Shown here: one piece after another, positions 19,185 to 31,830 of the stretch
How positions within the stretch are numbered: position 1 is the first letter of the stretch
Layout: every line of letters starts with the position of its first letter
From: Aureobasidium sp. EXF-3400
Taxonomy: Eukaryota > Ascomycota > Dothideomycetes > Dothideales > Saccotheciaceae
Assembly (NCBI GenBank): GCA_024195585.1
Contig: SWBL01000049.1
Location: 124,001-188,000, forward strand
Reading direction: 5' to 3'
Length of the DNA: 64,000 nucleotides
Translations under genes and position numbers: made by a program
Notes under the pieces: generated by a model
The model's database searches: none
Told to the model about the DNA's origin: nothing
What the model saw: only the letters and a program-made list of their open reading frames with translations

Positions 19185-22100
19185 ATGTCTTTACAAAATT
19201 GTGATGACAGTGCGGCAGGCGTCTGTCATGGTGGACGCCCCGATCTGACATTAGGTCTCGAAGACTATGTCATGATCCTTATACCGGCTGCATGCTTGCT
19301 GTTTATGGCTCCTCTCAGATTGAGGAGGACATGGGGACGAAGCCGCAAAGTCGTATCGCCGACTGCTCTATGGTGGGCCAAGTCGGTAAGTACTCGATCC
19401 CTATCACATCCTGCGCTTCAGTCCCACAATATCGATTCGAAGTATTGGTGAAGTATATCAAGGACTGACCAGTTGAACAGATATCATCCGTTGCATTCGT
19501 CGGCTTGAGCCTAGCAGTCCTCATCAGAGGCTGTATGCGGCCACATACACCATCAGCAGAGATACCGGCCGAGGTCTTCTCATTTCTCGCATCACTGACG
19601 GCTGCTATACTGTCACAATGGGAACACATACGGTCTATCAGACCCAGTGCGCTGCTACAACTCTACCTCATGGTCGCTTTAGTAGTACAAGCTGTACATC
19701 TTCGCTCACTTTGGCTCCGCAATGATGATACAACAATGAGAGGCCTCGGGATTGGCCAGATCGTTGCTTGCGCCATATTCCTTGCTGTGGAAAGTGTAAG
19801 TAAAGAGTCTATACTTTTGCAACGTCAGAAGCGCAGTCCTCAAGACACCAATGACGTGTTCAGTCAACGCCTATTCTGGTGGCTCAACAGCACGTTCAAA
19901 CGAGGATACACCTCTGTACTTGCGCCTACCGATCTTGACAAGATGGACGAAGATCTGTCATCCACCGATCCGCAACGCAAGTTCAGACTCGAGTGGCGTA
20001 GACATACTACAAAGAATCCTAAGGTCAGCATGCTCCGCATCATCTACAGCGCCATTGGATACGACATGTTGTTTCCAGTCATTCCTCGTCTACTACTGCT
20101 CGCAATCCAGTTCTGCCAGCCATACTTGATCTTACGCTTTGTCGACTACATCGATAATCCTGCAAAAGGTGGAACTGAGGAGGGCATATTGCTTGTCATT
20201 GCCACAGCGACTGTCTACATTGCTATTGCAACCTTCCAGAGCTGGTACTGGCAGGCGGTCGCTCGTTTCCAGACAAGACTTCGAGGTTGCCTGATCAGTC
20301 TGATCCACGACAAAGCATTGCGCTCCAGAGTTGACACAAACTCCAACCCTCTCATGCTCATGAATGTCGACGTCGAAAAGACACTTACTGGTATCAGACC
20401 GATGCACGAGTTCTGGGCCTGCGGTGTTTCAATCATCATCGCTCTCGGACTTCTATACAGCCAAGTCGGACTCCCTTTCCTCGCTCCACTCATACTACTT
20501 GTAGTGTTCATCACAATCTGTTCCATGAACGGTAAGAAGATTGCACCCAAATCAAAACTCTGGCTCGCTTCAACACAGGTACGTGTTTCTTACATCACCA
20601 ATGTCATCGGATCCATGAAGAACATAAAGTTACTTGGCGTTGGACCATCAGTCCTGGACAAAGGCAACAAATTACGCGAAAAGGAAGTCCGTGCTCAGAG
20701 GGCGATTCGATTGTCAGCTATGATCAATTTGGTCATCTCACTCACCAACTTTCAAGGAGCTACTCTCGTCATGTATGGAGCATTCGCAATTAAGACTCAC
20801 TTTACTGGACAGCCTCTAACCAACTCAACTCTCTTCACGTCCTTGGCGGTACTAAAACTGTTTACAAACCCGCTTCTGATGACTATCCAATTCTTACCGA
20901 TGCTACTGCAAGTGTTTGCTGCGCTTGCCAGGATCCAAGAATACCTCGTCACAAAGGATCACACGGATCAGCGTATCACAGATCCAGAGGCCATAGCACA
21001 CGGACGAAACCCCAAGACAGGCATTTCGGTCTCGGAGATGAATGATATTGCACAGATTCGAGGATTGAACTGTGGTTATTCTGAGGACAACACTATCTTG
21101 AGAAACATTGAGCTCAGTTTGCCTCGTAACAAGCTCAACATGGTAGTTGGAAGGCGAGTCAAATGCATGTGACCATTCGAATGTTTGGCTAACATACCGT
21201 ATAGTGTTGGCTCAGGCAAATCTACTCTTCTTAAAGCTCTTTTGGGCGAAGTCAGTATCAGTTCTGGCTCGATAACTGTCGCAAACGACGAGATTGCTTA
21301 CTGCAGCCAAAGTCCATGGCTCTGGAATGGCAGTATAAGACAAAATATTGTAGGAGCCGACGCCGCCGACGATGTTTGGTTGACTAAAGTGTGCTGGACC
21401 TGCGGACTTGATCAAGATTTCCAGGAGCTCCCGGACGGCATCGAAACTCGCGTCGGAAACGATGGCACAAGTCTGAGTGGCGGTCAGAAGAACCGAATCA
21501 GTTTGGCACGAGCGGTGTACTCTCGTAGATCACTGGTTATACTTGACGATGTTCTTTCTGGTCTGGATACTCGAACAGAGCGGCTAGTTTTCAACCGTGT
21601 TCTCGGTCCTCAAGGTATCCTGCGAAAGCTGAAAGTAACGACCGTTCTGGCCACTCATGCAATTGGTTGGTTGCGCTTTGCTGACACGGTACTCGTGATT
21701 GAGGATGGAAAACTGGCTTATCAGGGCCCTCCCAACAACGCGCCTGCGTCTTACATACGCGAACACACTGGCATAACACAGCAGCAAGATGACGAAGACG
21801 ACGTCGATAACACTAGCCCTGCCGAGTACCTACCCAAAACGTCACGCTCATCCAGTGTTTCTTCTGCAACTGTCAAGACCCGATCGAACTGGCAGTTGTA
21901 CTTGTCATACTTCAAGTCGTTCAACACATTCAGCTTCCTCTCCTTCACCTTTCTCATTACAGCGTTCTCTGCTCTGCAATGTGTCCAACAGCTTGCACTC
22001 AAGTGGTGGGCTGGAGCTGAAGCAACGAGCCCATCCGAACTCGGGAAATGGGTGGGTATCTTAGCCGCCATCACGGTGATCTTTGTCCTCGTTGTATTCT

Positions 22101-23677
22101 CCGTTCTGTATCTTGGCTTCCTATATCTGTTCCCGCAGTCCAGCATCTACCTGCACGTCAAGCAGTTCACAGCACTGGTCAAAATCCGCTACTCTGCTTG
22201 GGGCGGTAAGGAGGCTGGAAGCATAGCCAACAGGTTCAGCCAGGATATGTCAATCATCGATAACCAGCTTTCTGGCGCTCTGCTCAACGTTATGGCAGGT
22301 GTAACTGAGGTCATCGCTATGACAGCGATAATCATTTTGGCCACGCCATTCATCGCTGCGACTCTACCTATCCTTGTGCCCGTCTTCTGGATTATCCAAG
22401 ATATCTATCTGCGTACAGGCAAGCAACTTCGAATTATGGATCTTGAGGCAAAGGCTCCCTTGTGTACACACTTTCTTGAGACAGTGAGTGGCGTTGCAAC
22501 CGTCAAGACATTTGGCTGGACGAAAGCGTACAGCGAGAAGAACGAAAGATTGTTGGAGAACAGTCAGACGCCTTATTATCTCCTTGAATCAGGTAATTGA
22601 TCGATACAGGCTGATTAAAAGATATTTACTGACCATTGAGCAGTACAAAACTGGCTTTCTCTAGTCCTCAACCTTGTGGTCGCCGGTCTAGCAACCGTAA
22701 CAATGGCTATAGTCGTAAAACTCAGGTCCAGCAGTGACGCAGGTTATGTTGCTTTGGCATTGATCAACATCATGGACATTGGACCAGTCCTCGAGATGCT
22801 CGTCGTAGCCTGGACACAGCTAGAGACCAGCATGGGCGCCATTGCTCGTATGAAAGAGTTCATCGAAGACACCCCAGAAGAAGAGCAAGGCAAAGTCAAC
22901 CCACCCTCTGACTGGATGACCAAAGGCAACATCTCTATCACCAATCTTGAAGCATCATACTCAGACGTTGCACCATCCACAATAAAAAATATCAATCTTG
23001 ACATCAAGCATGGCCAAAAGATCGCCATTTGTGGTCGCACAGGCAGCGGCAAATCCTCCCTCGCATCCGCTGTCTTCGGCCTCTTACACATCAGTAGCGG
23101 CACTCTCATGATCGACGGCGTCGACATCACAGCCGTGTCACAAGAACTGCTGCGCTCAAAGATGATAGCCTTACCTCAGGATCCTTACTTCACAACCGGC
23201 ACCGTCCGCGAGAACCTCTCTCTGCGAGCCACAGACACAAAACGCAGCGATGCAGAAATGCTAGCTTCACTCTCCCGTGTAGGCCTCCTGTCCAAATTTG
23301 AGATTTTGGCTCAAGCAGAAGGCTCAACATGGCAAACCCCTCTGGACGTTCAGCTCAATCCCGATGAAATGCTCACAAAAGGACAAACCCAACTCTTCGC
23401 CATGGCACGTGCGATCCTCTCATCGGGCTCTATCGTCCTTGTTGACGAAGCGACTTCAGGTCTTGACCATGAGACTGAAGCTGTAGTGCAGAAATTGCTG
23501 AGAGAAGAGTTCAAGGGTAAAACTGTCATTGCTATTGCGCATCATTTGCAGACTATTACGGATTTCGATACTGTAGTTGTGTTGGAGGGAGGTAGAGTCG
23601 CTGAGATTGGTGTACCCGGAGAGTTGATGCATAGAGAGGGTAGTTTGTTTGGGGAGTTGCTTAGGGCTGCTAGTTGA
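19185..23677 (+). CDS. ABC-C (MRP-type) full-length transporter
   Basis: Four exons: 19185-19385, 19481-21153, 21205-22592 and 22644-23677, giving 1431 residues. An N-terminal hydrophobic TMD0-like region is followed by two TMD-NBD halves. NBD1 has Walker A GSVGSGKST, signature LSGGQ and ILDDVLSGLD; NBD2 has GRTGSGKSS, a variant signature LTKGQ and LVDEATSGLD. The Asp in place of the catalytic Glu in NBD1 is usual for ABC-C proteins, which have one degenerate ATP site. Such pumps export glutathione conjugates, drugs or metabolites at the plasma or vacuolar membrane. The second intron (21154-21204) lies inside the NBD1 Walker A and must use a GC donor, because the only nearby GT gives the wrong frame. 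The start is the first ATG in the frame (MSLQNC). The substrate cannot be read from sequence. Confidence 0.92.
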
Positions 23678-24116
23678 GATGGTTGATATCTGGAGCTGGG
23701 GTATTCTGGGAATAACTTCCATGTCTTCTTTTCGGGCATGTTGTTTCTGTCCAGCAATGCGAGTTCTTGTGTCTAAATTCGATAATTTAGTAGGAACTGT
23801 TTCGTCCTGATATATTCCTTATAGCACCTCCGCAATTTCCTCATCCCGATAGATCGCCGTGGTATCGATATGACGAAGGTTGTTCAAATGCGTCGCTTCC
23901 CAAAATATAGGTCCTGAAGTCTGTCCATGACACATGATAGGACTCAAGTTGCATTATTTCAAACTTGGGGGGCCTGGTTAGAATGTTCTAGTTCCCACTT
24001 CTGCGGTGTCTAGAAAGAGCGAGTCACGTGAGGGAAATTCACCTCGAATCAATATATCTTCCCCTTCTTATTCTGATTCTTCTAATTTTCTTTTTAGGAA
24101 CAAACACAGAAACACA
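23678..24116. other. Intergenic region between ABC-C and LRR genes
   Basis: The 439 bp hold the 3' end of the ABC-C gene and the promoter of the LRR gene. The final 80 bp are strongly pyrimidine-rich (CTTCTTATTCTGATTCTTCT), a common fungal core-promoter feature. Nothing else was seen. Confidence 0.5.
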
Positions 24117-26024
24117 ATGGTTGCAGAAATCATCGTTGGTGGTCTACTACCAGCTACGGCTTTGGCGAAAGATCCAGTATCACCCAACAAGACAAACGCA
24201 CGAACACATGCGGATTACACGATGGAGGAACATTACAAAACACTTCAGGACATAGCAAATGCCGATTTTAGAAACGAGGAAGCAATCTTAGCATTGCCGC
24301 GAAGAAAACCCAAAACGGAAAGACCACTCGCAACTACACTCGCACAACAACGATATCCTGATAAAACAGAAGTTGCGGCCATCATCGAGTATGACAGACA
24401 AGTTAATCATGGAAGGAGCAATGTACGGGAAGCCCAGAGGAAAAGAATGGAGGAATCTTCAAAACCAAGAGATAATGCTGGTGGAAGACTGTTGAAACTC
24501 CAGGGACCCTGGGCAGGTCAAGGTAAGTTCTTAGAGACAAGTTCGATGTTTGAGTAATCCAGGCTAAGAACAATTGCAGAACTCGATCCGGTCGATCTCA
24601 AAGGTCCCTCTGCTATACCGATGCCTGTAAAGATTGGTTCAGCCGATGACTTCAAGCCAGTTTTCACTTTCTTGGAGCAAAACAAACCAATCACCGAAGC
24701 AGACGAATCGCAGGCTACTCATGGCCTTGAACTGATCCGAAATGTACCTCTGGTGAAGTTCGAGCGAGGTATTGTATACGAAGATGGTCGTCTTGATCTT
24801 TGCAAGAAAGTCGTAGGCCCAACTCACATTGGTGCACGTAAGACTTTGCATATCGAATCTCTTCTCGAACGATTTACTGACATAATCTCAGTGATGCGCA
24901 GTCTCGAGTCCAATACTTATATCACTCATTTCCTACTGGGAAACAATGCCATATCCGCCACTGGAGCTCAATGCATAGCAGATTTCATCAACAAACACCC
25001 CAATCGTATGGAAACTTGGTATCTGGCTGGCTGCCACATAACCAGACATGGACTTTCTGTTTTAGTCCCACAGATGATTAAATCTACATCAATCACCAAT
25101 CTCTGGTTTAAGAGAAATCCATTCGGTATAGACTCTGCCTCATTGCTCGTCGACCTGGTTGTTTCGACCAAAAACCTGCGAACACTGGATCTCGAAACAA
25201 CAGAGTTGGGTGATGAGGGAACTCGGCAATTCATCGATGGCATTGTGGGCAAGCCGACCTCTCTCCTTCATCTTTACTTGAATGCGAACGGCATTGGTGA
25301 AAAGGCATGTGCTAGCCTTGGCAAATATCTAGCTGATCCTCATTGCCAACTTGAGAGTCTTTTCTTGTCCAGCAATCCCATCGGTGATGCTGGTGCACAT
25401 CATCTCGCCGCCGGAATCGAAAAGAACACTTCTCTAAAGCGTTTGATGCTGGCCTCTGCTGGTTCGACCAGCAAGGGTGTAGCTTCCATCGCTCGAGCTT
25501 TGGTTACCAGTCCTTGCAATTTGCAATGTTTGGATCTCAGTGTGTCTCAAACGACCAAAGCTCATTCTCAGCGATTCAATTATTTGGATGACGGATGTAT
25601 CCCAGATCTCAATGCTTTGATCATGAAGAAATCTCTACGAGCACTACATCTAGGTCGCTGCATCTTTACCCCCTCAGGCCTTCAATCCATTCGAGATACA
25701 GCCAGTCACTCAGAACTAGTCTACCTCGATGTCCAACGAGTAGACATTGGCGAACAAAAGACTAGATCTTGCTCTCTTGCCCTTCGTACTCAAATGGCCA
25801 AGAACCAGGCAAAGTACTTTCCTCGCATCGAAGAGTACAGCGACTTCCTAAACAGTGAGGAGTTCAGGTATTTGCGAAATACGTCTGATGTGCGCAAGAT
25901 CGATTCTATGTATCGAACTTTGGATAAGCGGCTTGGGTTGCCGATGGATGAGCCTTGGGAGGTTGATGATCTTGTTTGGAAACTTATTACTGAGGATGCT
26001 CTTCGTGCGGAGTCTGCTGTTTGA
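24117..26024 (+). CDS. Leucine-rich-repeat protein (ribonuclease-inhibitor type)
   Basis: Exons 24117-24522 and 24580-26024 (57-nt intron, GTAAGT donor, GCAG acceptor) give 616 residues. The first 190 residues are charged and probably disordered. From about 240 to 480 there are RI-type repeats: segments like ITHFLLGNNAISATGAQCIADFI, LRTLDLETTELGDEGTRQF and LESLFLSSNPIGDAGAHHL recur every 28-30 residues. The C-terminal 120 residues are helical and charged. RI-like LRR arrays bind protein partners; no enzymatic domain, F-box or NACHT domain is visible. The frame extends upstream to 24006 but without an ATG, so 24117 is the start. It converges with the F-box gene at a distance of 176 bp. Confidence 0.85.
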
Positions 26025-26200
26025 ATATGAATCAGAGCAAGAAAAGGATGGTTTTCTATTTCTAGCTAAGCATCTCAAGATTACGGATATATTCCTGTTC
26101 ATTGATTAAACAAATCTATGGTCCATTGCCTAACTCTCGAAATCATCTTTTTTCTAAGCAAGCTGCTGCGGCGGCTTTTGTCCTCTCTCTAATCGTCTCT

Positions 26201-27821
26201 CTACATCTGCGACACCCATCTTCTGTAGTCACTTTGAGTAGGACCTTCAATTTCTCTGTCATGGACGTGTACAGCTATACTGACTTGTTCCAGCTGTCGG
26301 GTGCATTGCTGGACATGTTCACATTCAAGCCATTGACAAGGGTCCCTGATCAGGTGTATTTCGCGGAGAGCTGGCACCAAGTATCTATGGTCGGCTAGTT
26401 GCGAAAGCTCCTCGAACAACTCGTGAGCTTTTTCGTATGTGTCTGGTTTGCAAGAAAGATTGCTGATATTTACGATACGATCGTCGAGGATTACCTGGCT
26501 GTTGGGTAGGGCGTATCTATCCTCGAGCGCTTGATGGAAGGTTTCCCTCGATGTGACGACCAGTGTGAGTTTCTCAAGCGATGGTGGAAAGTTGGTGTAG
26601 AATGTATGGTGCTCATCACGACGCATCTTCCCTGTAGCCTGTGAAAATATCTCCAAAGGCGCTTGGAGGTGTTGCAGCTTCGAGGAAGATCTAAAGGCGT
26701 GAGACTGATAAAGTTCCTTCGGCCGAGGAAATATCTTGGGGTACAACTCGGGACATACCCAAAGTTCGGAGGGTCCTGGGTCAAACTCGAGCTCCACGAG
26801 GTCGGCTTCGACGGATTCGAGAGCATCTATCGCACTCTGTATGCTGATTGGAAATTCCGTCCCGTACCGCTTGCTGCCTGGTATCAATTCAGATGTGATC
26901 CTCAAGGCTTGAAGGTTCTTAAGCTTTTCGAGGACGTTACCCACATCTCCAGTGATAGGTCCACATTCCACAAGATCGAGATGTGTAGCGCTCCAAGTTC
27001 TTGGCTCACCTAAGCATTGCTCCATGACCCAGTGATCTGTCATGCTCCATTCCCTCAGCTCCAGGAAACGGAGTGTGTGTCTTTCCTCTATCCTTTGACA
27101 AAGCTGTTCGATCCAATGGGCCTCGATACCCTGACCGTCATGTATAGCCACGGACATTGAAGTGATACCACAGATCGGAAGACGGTCGTCAACATTGTAT
27201 TCGTCTTCACTAGTGACACTGCCATCGCTAGACACTTCGAAATCAGAGTCATCGTCCCAGAATGTACCCTGCATATATGGCAGTGTCGCGTGGAAGAACT
27301 CCAAGCATGGGAAGATAGAGGCGTCATCTCTGAATAGAGAGGCAATCTTGGGGAACATGGATGCCTCCCCATCGAAAATCTTGTTTTCCGAGCCCTCGAT
27401 GTCTACTGTTTGGAATCAGTGGAGCTCTTGCTTTTCTCCCATCGATAGGAAGCAGAATGATGTTCTCTCGCCAGGGCGCCAACGGACCCTCGCTGGAACA
27501 TAGCACACAAATGATGAGTATCGACTTACAGCATTGTACGTACACCCTGTGAACATATTGCTTCCAGTCATTACGATCCTTGTGTACCTTATAGAACAAT
27601 TTGGGGTCACGACACCAAGTTGCATCGCTGGCTGTATCTCTCGTGACGCCCATATAGACCTGATTCCCGAAAACTAGTGTATGATAAAGCCTCTTCCGTG
27701 ATATCTGATGAAATGCGCTCGATAGCTGACTCATCGCCCTATGGACGCTGGGTGTACCATAATCCAGGACCCGTAGCCAGACTTCCAGCGGAAAAGTTTC
27801 GGACTGTCTCGATTCTGACAT
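26201..27821 (-). CDS. F-box protein
   Basis: Exons 27530-27821 and 26201-27405 with a 124-nt intron (GTAAGT donor, AACAG acceptor) give 498 residues. The F-box-like motif occupies about residues 9-50 (TFPLEVWLRVLDYG, then LSSAFHQISRKRLYHTLVF). An acidic Ser/Asp-rich segment (DDDSDFEVSSDGSVTSEDE) follows the intron. The rest has weak repeated patterns (LRFLELREWSM, ATHLDLVECGPITGDVGNVLEKLKNLQALRI) that suggest a degenerate LRR-like substrate-binding domain. F-box proteins recruit substrates to SCF ubiquitin ligases through Skp1. The target is unknown. Confidence 0.75.
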
Positions 27822-28136
27822 CTGGATGTGTACGATATATTAGAATGTTGCGTGTAGAAAGTGGATGAGGAGGATGGTGTGTCGGATAGGATGTAGGACA
27901 AGGTTATATAGGAGATTGTGGCACGTGCGACACCGCGGACTGAAACAATGAGGAAGGAACGAGGGTAAGAGCATGGGCGCCTGATCGAAGTCTCCACATA
28001 AACAACAAAAGTCATGCAAGAAGTTACTGACGCCTAAAGAAGAGTCAGTCCAACGCAAAAAAAGCTTAAGCACCATCCCGTAGCTGCTACTCAGTACCTG
28101 ACTACCTAGTACATTTGGAGGTGACAAAACCCCCAT
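27822..28136. other. Intergenic region, F-box promoter side
   Basis: The 315 bp between two minus-strand genes hold the F-box gene's promoter and the reductase gene's 3' end. No coding or repeat signal was seen. Confidence 0.5.
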
Positions 28137-29045
28137 CTAGACAGCACTCAGCCCGCCATCGAGGTTCAACACAGTGTTGTTCGCATACTGATTCCCGCAC
28201 AAGAAAACTGCCGCATCAGCAATCTCGTCCACAGTGCCAAATCTGCCAGCCGGGATCTTTGCAAGAGCAGCTTCTCTTGCAGTAAACGGCATCGCTCCTG
28301 TCATGTCCGTTTCTACATAGCCCGGACAGATGGCATTGACTCTGATGCCCCGGGTACCAAGTTCGGCAGCTAGCGAGCGAGTGAGACCCAACACACCTGC
28401 CTTCGAGGCTGCGTAAGCTACACTTCCTGCACCTCCATGTGTTGCAAGCAACGAAGAAATGTTCAAGATGTGACCAGCTCCCGTAGCGCTCTCAGCAGAG
28501 TTCTTCAGCATCTTCCTGACTGCGAATCTGGATGCTTGAATAGCGGCGCTTAGGTTCGTATTCAGGATGTCGTCCACTTTGGCTTGTGTGGTACGCAGCA
28601 ACAAACTCGAATGTGAGATGCCTGCTGCATTGACGAGGACATCCAGTCTGCCGTTCTCGGGTCCCCAGCAGGGGTTCTTGTCCAGAGTGGACCAGAAGGT
28701 TGGGTCATTGATGTCGCCGGTCAGGACAGAGTGACTGCGACCAATCGAGCCGCGAGCAGATATGCAGAGTTCATATGTCTCCTTCAGGGCAGCCTCGTCG
28801 CGGCCAACAAGGAGACATCCGGCACCCTCGCGTGCAAAAGCAATTGCAATAGCGCGACCTATGCCACGGGAGGCTCCGGTGATCAGACAGGTCGATCTGC
28901 GGAGAGCGTGTTTTGAGGAGGCAAAGAGTTTTAGAGACCGACTTTGTGTTGAACACAGTGAAAAAGTCGGCAAAACTTTTCGCGCGTTGGATATTGATGA
29001 TGACGAGGAAAAGATGCGACGAGACATTGTGAGGGGGAAATGCAA
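28137..29045 (-). CDS. OAR1: Mitochondrial 3-oxoacyl-ACP reductase (SDR family)
   Basis: A single exon of 302 residues; a second ATG at 29027 (MSRRIF) would give 296. The first 50 residues are rich in Ser and Arg and lack acidic residues, a good mitochondrial presequence. The SDR marks are all present: TGASRGIG for the cofactor, NAAG, a catalytic Ser in NISSLLA, and YAASK. The ending NLDGGLSAV and the CPGYVETDM loop fit FabG/Oar1. The enzyme would reduce 3-oxoacyl-ACP in mitochondrial type II fatty-acid synthesis, which supplies octanoate for lipoate. Other SDR activities are possible. It is head-to-head with elongin C, 310 bp apart. Confidence 0.8.
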   Translation of the reverse strand: MHFPLTMSRRIFSSSSSISNARKVLPTFSLCSTQSRSLKLFASSKHALRRSTCLITGASRGIGRAIAIAFAREGAGCLLVGRDEAALKETYELCISARGSIGRSHSVLTGDINDPTFWSTLDKNPCWGPENGRLDVLVNAAGISHSSLLLRTTQAKVDDILNTNLSAAIQASRFAVRKMLKNSAESATGAGHILNISSLLATHGGAGSVAYAASKAGVLGLTRSLAAELGTRGIRVNAICPGYVETDMTGAMPFTAREAALAKIPAGRFGTVDEIADAAVFLCGNQYANNTVLNLDGGLSAV

Positions 29046-29355
29046 GGAAAGCTGGACAGAGGAAAAACTCTCTCAATGAGATAATTCGAGATTCCGGATC
29101 AAGAGAGACAAGCACTAACAGAACACTTAGCCTGGTGAACTTTACTACATGGTGCGTTGGTCTCTCACATGTTGGACAGTCAGGTCGTGTTGGTGGAAGA
29201 GAAGTGAATGGGCAGGAGCGGAAGTCAATGGACGAAGAGCTCGGGTCAACAAAGGTCTTGGCGCAAGAGAAGCGATTTTGGCAACAGCTCGTTCATCAGT
29301 CGCACCTTCCTCTTCTCCCTCCAACAACGCGCATCCTCGCAGAACACAATCAACA
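29046..29355. promoter_or_regulatory. Shared divergent promoter of OAR1 and elongin C
   Basis: A 310-bp spacer separates the two start codons. The elongin C side ends in an A-rich leader (ACACAATCAACAATGG). No long repeat or other gene was seen. Confidence 0.5.
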
Positions 29356-29783
29356 ATGGCAGATGCAGAGCAGCCTGAAGCGCCTGACTACGTGACACTT
29401 GTCAGCAATGATGGCTTCGAGTTTGTAGTGCAGAGAAAATCGGCCTGTCTCTCTGGCGCCATCAAGAGGATGCTGGACCCCAACAGTGTGTTTGCCCAAT
29501 TCTTCTCTCCTCTCCTCACTGCTAACAATCTCTCGCAGACGGCTTTGCTGAATCAAAGACACATAAATGTACCTTCGAGAACATCAACGGTATGGTGCTC
29601 GAGAAGGTGTGCGAATACTTCTACTATAACGAGAAGAATCGTGACTCTACTGGTGTCGCTGACCTCGACATCCCGCCTGAGCTGTGTCTTGAGTTGCTCA
29701 TGGCGGCTGACTACTTGAATGGTGTGTATACCTCAAGCGTTTTCCTCCACGCCGTTCACCGTACTAACCCATTTCCAGTCTGA
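29356..29783 (+). CDS. ELC1: Elongin C (Skp1-fold BTB protein)
   Basis: Three exons, 29356-29485, 29539-29721 and 29779-29783, give 105 residues. The core matches elongin C: YVTLVSNDGFEFVVQRKSACLSGAIKRML, then TFENINGMVLEKVCEYFYY and IPPELCLELLMAADYLN. The protein links BC-box substrate receptors to cullin-type ubiquitin ligases, and in yeast Elc1 also acts with Ela1 and Cul3 on stalled RNA polymerase II. The last coding exon is only 5 nt: after a 57-nt intron with a textbook CTAAC branch it completes a Val codon and supplies TGA. If that intron were kept, translation would instead run 19 codons into it. Both GTGTGT donors are weak by consensus. Confidence 0.9.
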
Positions 29784-31830
29784 TGAAAAGCTACGCATCT
29801 TCACGACTCTCCTCTGTCTTCCTTCCAAGCATACCAGCACAGGCGTTTGCGGCGTTCATCACTCTCTCAACAGAGTGATCTCTACAGCTTTGCTCTCACG
29901 AATACCATTTCTTTCACCAATAGCGACTCACAAGAAACACCATGACCATCCAACGAAAACAATATACCCCCTTCGGACCACGAGCATATACGCCGCCATC
30001 TACACTCCTCCACGATGCGGCGTCTATAGTTGGTCCCACATCCAACTTCCGCATTATCGAGTGCCTCTTCTCATAAAAATGGAGATGGCCTTTATAAAAG
30101 TCGGTGACATCTTCTTGTCTTTGCTCACAGCACAACAATACAATGAACAACATTTTACCCTTTTTCGCATTGTCCCTTTCCACCGCTTCACCAGTGATTT
30201 ACAATGTGCAAGGAACTTCTATTGTCACGCTTGTCTCCCTAATTCTTTGGGAGTCTCAGGCCCTCATCACTGTTCCAAGATTGATTGACACGTACAAATT
30301 GACTTGCAATGTCTTGTTTCCGTGATGTATGCGAGTCTCAATGCGTGTCCACATCTTCTATTATTTATTCTGAGCAATCATGCTACTGCTCTACCAGCAC
30401 TGCTAAATACAAACTTACAACCACTTTTACCTCACACCGTCTTCTCTTATCATCCATCGCACCTTGTGATCTCTTCGTCACGGCATTCTATTCCTGATCT
30501 CTGCAGTGTGGGTGTCAGTGGTCTACGGCCGTGTGCAAAAAGGAGCCGGTCTTCCGTATATGCAACTCGCCCCACGGACGGCGCAAAGAACTAAAAGACA
30601 CGATCGCCTGTTAGCTCTTTGTCCGTCCATCTTTGAACTGCATTGCTTTCCCTCAGCTCCATCCACGATCATCTTAGTAGTGTATGCAAGGTCGTCTGGG
30701 CTTTTGTTTTTGCGTGGTGGGAAGCATGCGTAGCTTCATATATTTTACTTTCTGCAACTACTTTAGCACCGGATTTATGGTTTCTAGAGGACATGGCTGC
30801 GATGTTTCGAGATCTCAAATTGGTATATGCAGGCAGGAATATGCCCTCATGCTCGTGCTTGCTTGATAATTTATCTTGCGTGTGATCGGAGGTAAGTCGC
30901 TACTATATCTCGCAGATGAGGAAGTCTGGTCATCGGGCCTCCGTGCTATATCTGCCTTATCCCATACTGTCCTCACCTCCTGTACCTAAAATCTAGCTTA
31001 ACTGTCATGCTTCTGCTTTCAACTGCTGCTATGTTTCAACTTTCAGAGGAGCATGAATACCTTAGGGCTGCCACGCGTGCCTGACACGGTTATATACCTT
31101 ACTTCCACGCTTCATGATGCAGAGCTGTATGTGCGCTGCGAAGAGCTTACCCCTGTTGATCGCGGAAGAATGGAAGTTCGTTCATGCACACAACGTGTTG
31201 GGATCGTGGCTGCTCAGACTGACAAGCCTTGGTCGGCCTTGGAAAGGCTAAACACGTTTGATCAGAGGAGATGACATGGCCCTCAGGGAATTAGTGTATT
31301 GGTGCAAAAGGAGGATCTTGTGCGTTGGTACGAAGGAGGTGCCGAAGACCTGGTTATGTTTCTGGCGAGATTATGGTTCCTGGGACCTGGCATCCACGGA
31401 GAATAGAGTAGCTGGGATGTCATGAGAAATCACCAAGGATGGACTTCTGCATTATATAGGCTATCAAAGCAAGATCGAAGGAGATGACGAGGCAGATAGG
31501 TAATATGATTGTAATAAGGTATGCATCATCATTCTATACTGTATCTTGGCTGTTCATGTGACGCTGTTTCGCTAAAGCAGGAAAGAGAACCTGGTATATG
31601 GACAATCCTCCAGAAGCAGAGAAAAGAAAGAGAAAAAGGAGAGTGGTAACGATAGAGGGAGAGTGAAGAAGGGAAACTAAAACAACCAAGCTGAGAAAAG
31701 AAATCCACCAATCATCCAACGATCCAACCATCCAACCATTCACCCATCTGAACATATAAAAAATACTAGCCATATAACATTATATGTGATAAACAGTCAA
31801 GGACAAAGGAGACACACCACTAACAAACCA
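29784..31830. other. Convergent intergenic region, no gene seen
   Basis: Two kilobases between elongin C and the MOCOS-like gene. Open frames are below 190 codons and show no domain. The right part, 31590-31760, is a purine-rich/pyrimidine-rich low-complexity stretch that fits 3' untranslated sequence of the minus-strand gene. A non-coding RNA cannot be excluded. Confidence 0.4.
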
